Below are positions 60,214 through 64,000 of a DNA stretch of 64,000 bases, piece after piece. The translations under genes and the position numbers were made by a program. The stretch comes from UBA1351 sp963677885 (GTDB lineage: Bacteria > Bacillota > Clostridia > Lachnospirales > Vallitaleaceae). The stretch spans positions 4,216,001 through 4,280,000 of the forward strand of contig OY782500.1 in assembly GCA_963677885.1 (NCBI GenBank), given 5' to 3'. Within the stretch, counting starts at the first letter, position 1, and every line of letters begins with the position of its first letter. Under the pieces are notes generated by a model, which did not search any database, was not told where the DNA came from, and saw only the letters and a list, made by a program, of their open reading frames with translations.

Positions 60214-60280
60214 ACTCAATGAGGTGGTTTTTAATGACAATACTCAATGAGATGTTTTTAAATGACAGTACTCAAGGAAC
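60214..60280. repeat. 28-bp imperfect direct repeats
   Basis: Units beginning ACTCAA start at 60214, 60242 and 60270 (exact 28-bp period); the third is partial. The first two share ACTCAATGAG, a T-rich centre and AATGACA. No spacers, so not a CRISPR array. The surrounding 60110-60382 has no gene. Confidence 0.6.
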
Positions 60281-60382
60281 TTCAAAAACATAGTTTCCTT
60301 CACTTCGAGTCATCAAGCACGTCCCAATTCTTATAAAAACTCGATTCAAGTCAGTTTCTTAACCTCCCATTTATCAGTCGCA

Positions 60383-60509
60383 AGGTCTGGGTATGGTGTC
60401 CTGGTATCTGGGCTTTGGCTCACGAAGGGGTTCAGTGTGTCTGATATCAGACACACTGAACCCCTTTGGGATCCACCGCCCGGGTACTAGGAATTCCATA
60501 CCTGGACCT
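60383..60509 (+). repeat. Long hairpin element 5 with 42-bp perfect palindrome
   Basis: The centre (60425-60466) is a perfect loop-less palindrome with 21-bp arms, beginning AAGGGGTTCAGTGTGTCTGA. Outer arms starting AGGTC (60383) and ending GACCT (60509) pair over about 30 bp. Of the arm differences in the outer stem, six are G-U compatible in plus-strand RNA and one is a true mismatch. It lies 24 bp beyond the 3' end of the minus-strand oxidoreductase gene. Function unknown. Confidence 0.8.
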
Positions 60510-60532
60510 GTCAACTAGATGAATTACAAGTC

Positions 60533-61177
60533 TTAAGAAACTGCCTTAATCCCCTCTAGGAAGGCCTGAATTGGCTGATTGCCTACTAATTCAAATTCAT
60601 CGTTGATGACAATCTTAGGAACACCGGAAACATTGAATTTATTGGAAATTTCTGGGAAGGTTTGTGCTTCGATCATTTCTGCATCAATGTTAGGATTCAT
60701 TAGGGCTAATTTGTGGGCTTTTTGTACTGCGCCAGCACAGTGTGGGCAGGAGAGGGTAACAAATACTTTGATATTAACAGGTTTGTCAACGGCAGCAACA
60801 GCTGTAGTGATGTCCTCTGGTAATTGGCTCTGTGCTCCCGAAACTTCGATTAAGGCTGGGATGAAGGAGTTGATTTCATGACCGGCTGGAATACCGTTGA
60901 ATTTCACACCTTCAAACTTACCTTGAGCATTAAGGAGTACAATACTTGGAACCATTTCAACACCATATTCCTTGGCGAGATCACCATCAGTATTGGTATT
61001 ATACAAAGTAAGAGAAAGTTTATCGCTTAATTCAACCAGCTCATTCATATAACTTTCAGTTTCCTTACAGGTTTGGCAGTCGCCACCATCTGTAAACAAG
61101 GCAATGGTTACATTGTCCTTTAATTGCTCAAATACCTCTTTTAATTGTTGGCTGATTTCATTATTTAACATTTTCAT
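60533..61177 (-). CDS. Protein disulfide oxidoreductase with two thioredoxin-like folds
   Basis: 214 residues. Two glutaredoxin/thioredoxin units: the first (about 1-115) has the dithiol CQTC, the second (about 118-214) has CPHC followed by VSGVPKIVIND with the cis-proline. This is the PDO layout, similar to the N-terminal domain of AhpF. The reductase encoded just upstream probably reduces it. Overlaps the reductase gene by 17 nt. No signal peptide, so cytoplasmic. Confidence 0.92.
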   Translation of the reverse strand: MKMLNNEISQQLKEVFEQLKDNVTIALFTDGGDCQTCKETESYMNELVELSDKLSLTLYNTNTDGDLAKEYGVEMVPSIVLLNAQGKFEGVKFNGIPAGHEINSFIPALIEVSGAQSQLPEDITTAVAAVDKPVNIKVFVTLSCPHCAGAVQKAHKLALMNPNIDAEMIEAQTFPEISNKFNVSGVPKIVINDEFELVGNQPIQAFLEGIKAVS

Positions 61178-62174
61178 AAGTCATAGTCCTTTCTTTTGCT
61201 TTTTGCACATTAATATAATCGTTGGCGGATAGGGCAGCTTTGGCTCCATCACTGGTTGCAATAATGATTTGTTTGTATACCACATCGGTTACATCGCCGG
61301 CAGCATAGATACCAGGGATGTTGGTTGCTCCTCTTTGATCAACAATGATTTCATTGTTTTCGTTAAGGTCAATAAGGTCCTCAAAGAGCTGACTGTTAGG
61401 GATATTGCCAATTTCTACGAAAATACCGTCAGCATAGATTTCGATTTCCTGGCCGGATTCTTTCTGAAGGGCTTTAATGTGAGACATAAAATCCTCACCT
61501 TCAATGGATAAGATCTGGGTTTGTAGATGAATATCAATTTTATCGTTTTCATAGAGTTCATCAACCAGGATTTTATCAGCTCGGAACTGACTTCTATGAA
61601 CCAAAGTAACATGATCGGCAACTTTGGCAAGATCTAAGGCAGCTTCCACAGCAGAGTTACCGCCGCCGGCAATAATTACTTTTTTATTTTTATACAATGG
61701 AGCGTCACATATTGCACAATAGGCAACTCCGCGACCGGCTAATCTTTCCTCTCCTTCAACACCTAAATGACGATGGTTGGTTCCTGTAGCTAAAAGCAGG
61801 GTACGGCTTGTGAAAGTTCTACCGTCTGTTAGAACAACCTGGTGATAATCTTTGTCACTGCCTGGTATGATTCTTTCTACATCGACGTATTCAGCGATTG
61901 GAACTTCCAGTTCGCCTACATGTCCTTTAAAGTCGTTGACCAGTTCTTCACCGGTTGCAAATTTTGTTCCCAGGTAGTTGTCAACAGAAGATGTATTAAT
62001 GACCTGGCCACCAATTTGTCTAGTCAATATGGCTACTTCCAGCCCTTTTCTCTTAGCGTACAATGCGGCATTAAGACCTGCAGGACCTCCGCCAATGATT
62101 AGAAAGTCGTATAATGTTTCAGGATTAGGTTGAAGCGGTTCCTTTTCTAAGCTGAATGAAAATTCGAATCCCAT
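61161..62174 (-). CDS. NAD(P)H-dependent thioredoxin reductase (FAD flavoprotein)
   Basis: 337 residues. FAD-binding GGGPAGLNAALYAKRKG, the redox pair in VAYCAICDAPLY, the NADPH site AGGGNSAVEAALDLAK and the C-terminal GIYAAGDVTDV. A roughly 20-residue extension precedes the FAD site. AAGGAGG lies 7 nt before the ATG. Forms a reductase-PDO pair with the next gene, functionally like a split AhpF, which would serve peroxide detoxification or general disulfide reduction. Confidence 0.94.
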   Translation of the reverse strand: MGFEFSFSLEKEPLQPNPETLYDFLIIGGGPAGLNAALYAKRKGLEVAILTRQIGGQVINTSSVDNYLGTKFATGEELVNDFKGHVGELEVPIAEYVDVERIIPGSDKDYHQVVLTDGRTFTSRTLLLATGTNHRHLGVEGEERLAGRGVAYCAICDAPLYKNKKVIIAGGGNSAVEAALDLAKVADHVTLVHRSQFRADKILVDELYENDKIDIHLQTQILSIEGEDFMSHIKALQKESGQEIEIYADGIFVEIGNIPNSQLFEDLIDLNENNEIIVDQRGATNIPGIYAAGDVTDVVYKQIIIATSDGAKAALSANDYINVQKAKERTMTYENVK

Positions 62175-62198
62175 GATGATGCCTCCTTATAATATGTG

Positions 62199-63059
62199 GG
62201 GGACGGTACTTGAATGAAAATGATTATTTTAAGCACCTAGGGGTGCTTGCTTATCAACTAAGAAATTGCTGAAATTCAGTCAATTTCTGTCGACATAACT
62301 CATGTATGGCGTCCACTTGAATGTTCGATTATGATTTTATGATTTTGCTGACAGACGATTCGGATATTCCGCCGAAAAGTGTGCCTAAATTTTTCATGGA
62401 AAGGGTTGAATGCTTCCTAAATGCCTTGATTAATTCGTTGCGGTTATCCTTATCCTTAATCATTTCACTAAGGGACAGACCTTTGATCTGGGCAATATCT
62501 GACAGTTTTTCTTTTGCGCCATCCAAACAGGTGATACAATGGTCGCAATCCGTGAAGTAGTCATCCGTATATTCTTTTGTATCAATCACTTCAAAACACT
62601 TGTTGTAGCATGAACTTGGATTAAGATTTTCCTTTTGGGTCCTAATAAGACGCTTGGTTTCGTAAAGTTCAACTGGCCCATCCAACTGGTAGCTTTTGTA
62701 GCGGTCACTGAAAAGTTTGCCGTCACATTTAGCGTAGATGGAGTAGGAGATGTTAATACTCTTCATAATATTGGAAATATCTGTTCCAAGGGTTTCAATA
62801 ATCAAATCGTAGCCATTGTCATCTAAAAGACAAAAACCATGGAGGATAAAGCCATTTTTCTTTTTAGCTTTTTGGACGATTTCAACGAACTTTTCCCTGT
62901 CCATATCTGATTCAAAAAGTTTTCTGGTCTTACCACCTTTTTGAATAATATGATAGGTTCCAAAATTACTTTTGTCTCTTGCTTGCCTTGCCATTTGATC
63001 ACCTTTCCTTTATGGTGACAGTATAATACACCTTGAAAATAAATTCAAGTACCGTCCCC
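62199..63059. mobile_element. REPtron-like element: transposase-related gene between 17-bp inverted repeats
   Basis: GGGGACGGTACTTGAAT (62199-62215) and its exact complement ATTCAAGTACCGTCCCC (63043-63059) bracket one gene. Near the left end are two hairpins: AAGCACC/GGTGCTT (62231-62248) and a 13-bp stem at 62261-62288 with one bulge. A partial echo, CACTTGAATG, lies at 62316-62325. Inverted repeats of the GGGGACGGT type are widespread next to such genes in clostridia as far as I know. It sits between the reductase and peptidase genes. Confidence 0.78.
62329..62994 (-). CDS. REP-associated tyrosine transposase (RAYT, IS200-like) family protein, probably catalytically inactive
   Basis: 221 residues. 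The N-terminal MARQARDKSNFGTYHIIQKG, the FSDRYKSYQL segment and the C-terminal HTH-like tail (LGTLFGGISESSVSKI) place it in the Y1/RAYT family. Two catalytic sites look lost: the HUH motif position reads N60-G-Y-D63 instead of NHVH, and the usual RYIH tyrosine motif reads RLIR near residues 115-118. A cysteine-rich DCDHCITC follows in the second half. The frame is intact, so it may be a domesticated DNA- or RNA-binding protein. Confidence 0.85.
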   Translation of the reverse strand: MARQARDKSNFGTYHIIQKGGKTRKLFESDMDREKFVEIVQKAKKKNGFILHGFCLLDDNGYDLIIETLGTDISNIMKSINISYSIYAKCDGKLFSDRYKSYQLDGPVELYETKRLIRTQKENLNPSSCYNKCFEVIDTKEYTDDYFTDCDHCITCLDGAKEKLSDIAQIKGLSLSEMIKDKDNRNELIKAFRKHSTLSMKNLGTLFGGISESSVSKIIKS

Positions 63060-63315
63060 GAAAATCCATGTTTCTACCAAACGAATGGCTGTAAATCTAA
63101 TTTTTGTTGTTATAAATGAACAAAAATAAATGAAAAATCACATGTTTATGAGTCGCTTGCTTGAATAAACTTGAATTCGAGCCAGTAATTACTCCAATCA
63201 TGTTAGATGATTATCAAGTAATTATATTTTTAATCATACTCTAACTGGTATATCTGGGGATTTCGGGATATACTAGTAAGTAGACTGATGTCAATAAAGG
63301 GTAAGGAGAATGATA
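63060..63315. other. Intergenic region before the peptidase gene
   Basis: 256 bp, A/T-rich, presumably with the promoter of the peptidase gene. A small hairpin GTATATC...GATATAC lies near 63248-63273. Nothing else is recognisable. Confidence 0.4.
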
Positions 63316-64000
63316 ATGAAGAAGTTTACAGAACTGGTATATGAACCCATTGACCTTGAGGTGCTGACAAAGGAAGTTGATGACATGCTTCAGGCTTTTG
63401 AAGCTGCTAAGGATGTAGAAAGTCAACTGGAAATTTTTAAAGACCTAAACAAGAAGAGGAACTATGTTGGTTCCATGATGGATCTCTGTTATGCAAGATA
63501 TACCTTAAATACCAAAGATGAATATTATGTGGCCCAAATGGATATCGTTGATGAAATGATGCCTGAAGTTCAGGGACTAACAACGAAAATGTACAAGGTA
63601 ATCATGGCATCTCCCTTCATAGAGGAACTTAAGGCTTCCATAGGGGACTTGTTTTTTACCAAGGCTGAGTTTGCACTTAAGACTTATTCTGATGAAGTGA
63701 AGGAAGACCTAAAAAAAGAAAACAAACTTTGCAGTGAGTACACCAAAGTTATTTCCTCCTGTGCTATCGACTACAAAGGACAAGTACGCAATCTGTCTCA
63801 AATGCGGCCTTTTGCTGTTTCGGAAGACAGAGAGACCAGAAAAGAAGCCAATGAGCTGATATATGGATTTATGTCTGAAAAGCAGGAAACCTTAGACCGT
63901 ATTTATGATGAAATGGTCAAGATCAGAAGTGAAATTGCCAAGAAACTAGGCTTTAAAAACTTTGTTGAACTTGGTTACTTAAGAATGGACCGTCTGGATT
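63316..64000 (+). CDS. M3-family oligoendopeptidase, N-terminal part (cut by window end)
   Basis: 228 codons are visible with no stop. The translated start MKKFTELVYEPIDLEVL, the helical region with YVAQMDIVDEMMPEVQGL and QMRPFAVSEDRETRKEAN, and the ending AKKLGFKNFVELGYLRMDR match the N-terminal part of PepF/M3B oligoendopeptidases; the HEXXH zinc site would lie beyond the window. AAGGAG is 7 nt before the ATG at 63316. Confidence 0.9.
   Translation, partial: MKKFTELVYEPIDLEVLTKEVDDMLQAFEAAKDVESQLEIFKDLNKKRNYVGSMMDLCYARYTLNTKDEYYVAQMDIVDEMMPEVQGLTTKMYKVIMASPFIEELKASIGDLFFTKAEFALKTYSDEVKEDLKKENKLCSEYTKVISSCAIDYKGQVRNLSQMRPFAVSEDRETRKEANELIYGFMSEKQETLDRIYDEMVKIRSEIAKKLGFKNFVELGYLRMDRLD

Noticed and set aside
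60214..60280. Possible CRISPR array (28-bp repeats)
   Set aside because: Repeats abut with no spacers, only two and a half units, and no cas genes.
1..64000. tRNA, rRNA or prophage genes
   Set aside because: No cloverleaf with CCA-type end, conserved rRNA segment or phage structural gene was seen in any intergenic stretch.

Overview
The window looks like a chromosomal segment of a low-GC Gram-positive anaerobe in the Clostridia. Support comes from YhaM, MutS2 with an Smr domain, PerR, CheX, an S-layer-homology (SLH) protein, a Cys-lipobox binding protein, the DAK2/DegV fusion, bactofilin plus M23 peptidase, and a GGDEF protein fused to hemerythrin. The genus cannot be fixed from the sequence. 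I see no rRNA, tRNA, CRISPR array or prophage.

Layout. 1-5.6 kb: tail of an ABC exporter, ispE, a GntR regulator, an HPP membrane protein, an Hpt protein, a DnaQ-type exonuclease, a TPR-like protein, a 32-residue membrane peptide and a hemolysin-III-type protein. 6-9 kb: a LacI regulator with its own operator, and a GH13 enzyme. 9-14.5 kb: SLH protein, AIR-synthase-like protein, Lrp-type regulator plus aminotransferase, UPF0178, PerR, CheX and TrmL. 14.5-19.6 kb (minus): GNAT-mutS2-response regulator-histidine kinase. 19.8-24.9 kb: M23 peptidase, bactofilin, a 49-residue peptide, a DUF692 enzyme, YhaM and an RlmD-type methyltransferase. 25-28 kb: a LeuC/LeuD-type dehydratase with a LysR regulator. 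28-40 kb: DAK2-DegV fusion, DUF523/DUF1722 protein, GGDEF-hemerythrin, antiporter, CofE-like protein, 2-hydroxyacid dehydrogenase, DEAD helicase, RNA methylase and ABC-F protein.

41-49.5 kb is a catabolic cluster of the L-ascorbate type: UlaA (EIIC), EIIA, UlaG lactonase, EIIB, UlaE, UlaF, a SorC-type regulator, and the general PTS proteins enzyme I and HPr. The two promoters, before ulaA and before the EIIA gene, share one architecture: a distal palindrome TGAACAWWTGTTCA and a second copy overlapping the -35 hexamer, with centres exactly 29 bp apart at both. No UlaD decarboxylase is visible. 53-60 kb holds an AraC regulator divergent from a five-gene Dpp/Opp-type ABC importer, whose first ATPase gene is frameshifted near its 3' end. 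60-64 kb holds a disulfide oxidoreductase with its thioredoxin reductase, a REP-associated-transposase-like gene flanked by 17-bp inverted repeats, and the start of a PepF-type peptidase.

The most unusual layer is non-coding. Five long hairpin elements (about 90-235 bp) with unrelated sequences sit at ends of transcription units (5835-6068, 40225-40367, 40667-40780, 59985-60074, 60383-60509). In three of them the arms differ mainly at positions that still pair as G-U in plus-strand RNA. There is also a 78-bp structured unit in three tandem copies (42512-42736) whose hairpin shows a compensatory change between copies. The transposase-like gene appears to lack both the HUH motif and the catalytic tyrosine. 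Several intrinsic terminators lie inside the last codons of genes, including one whose loop carries the stop codons of two convergent genes.
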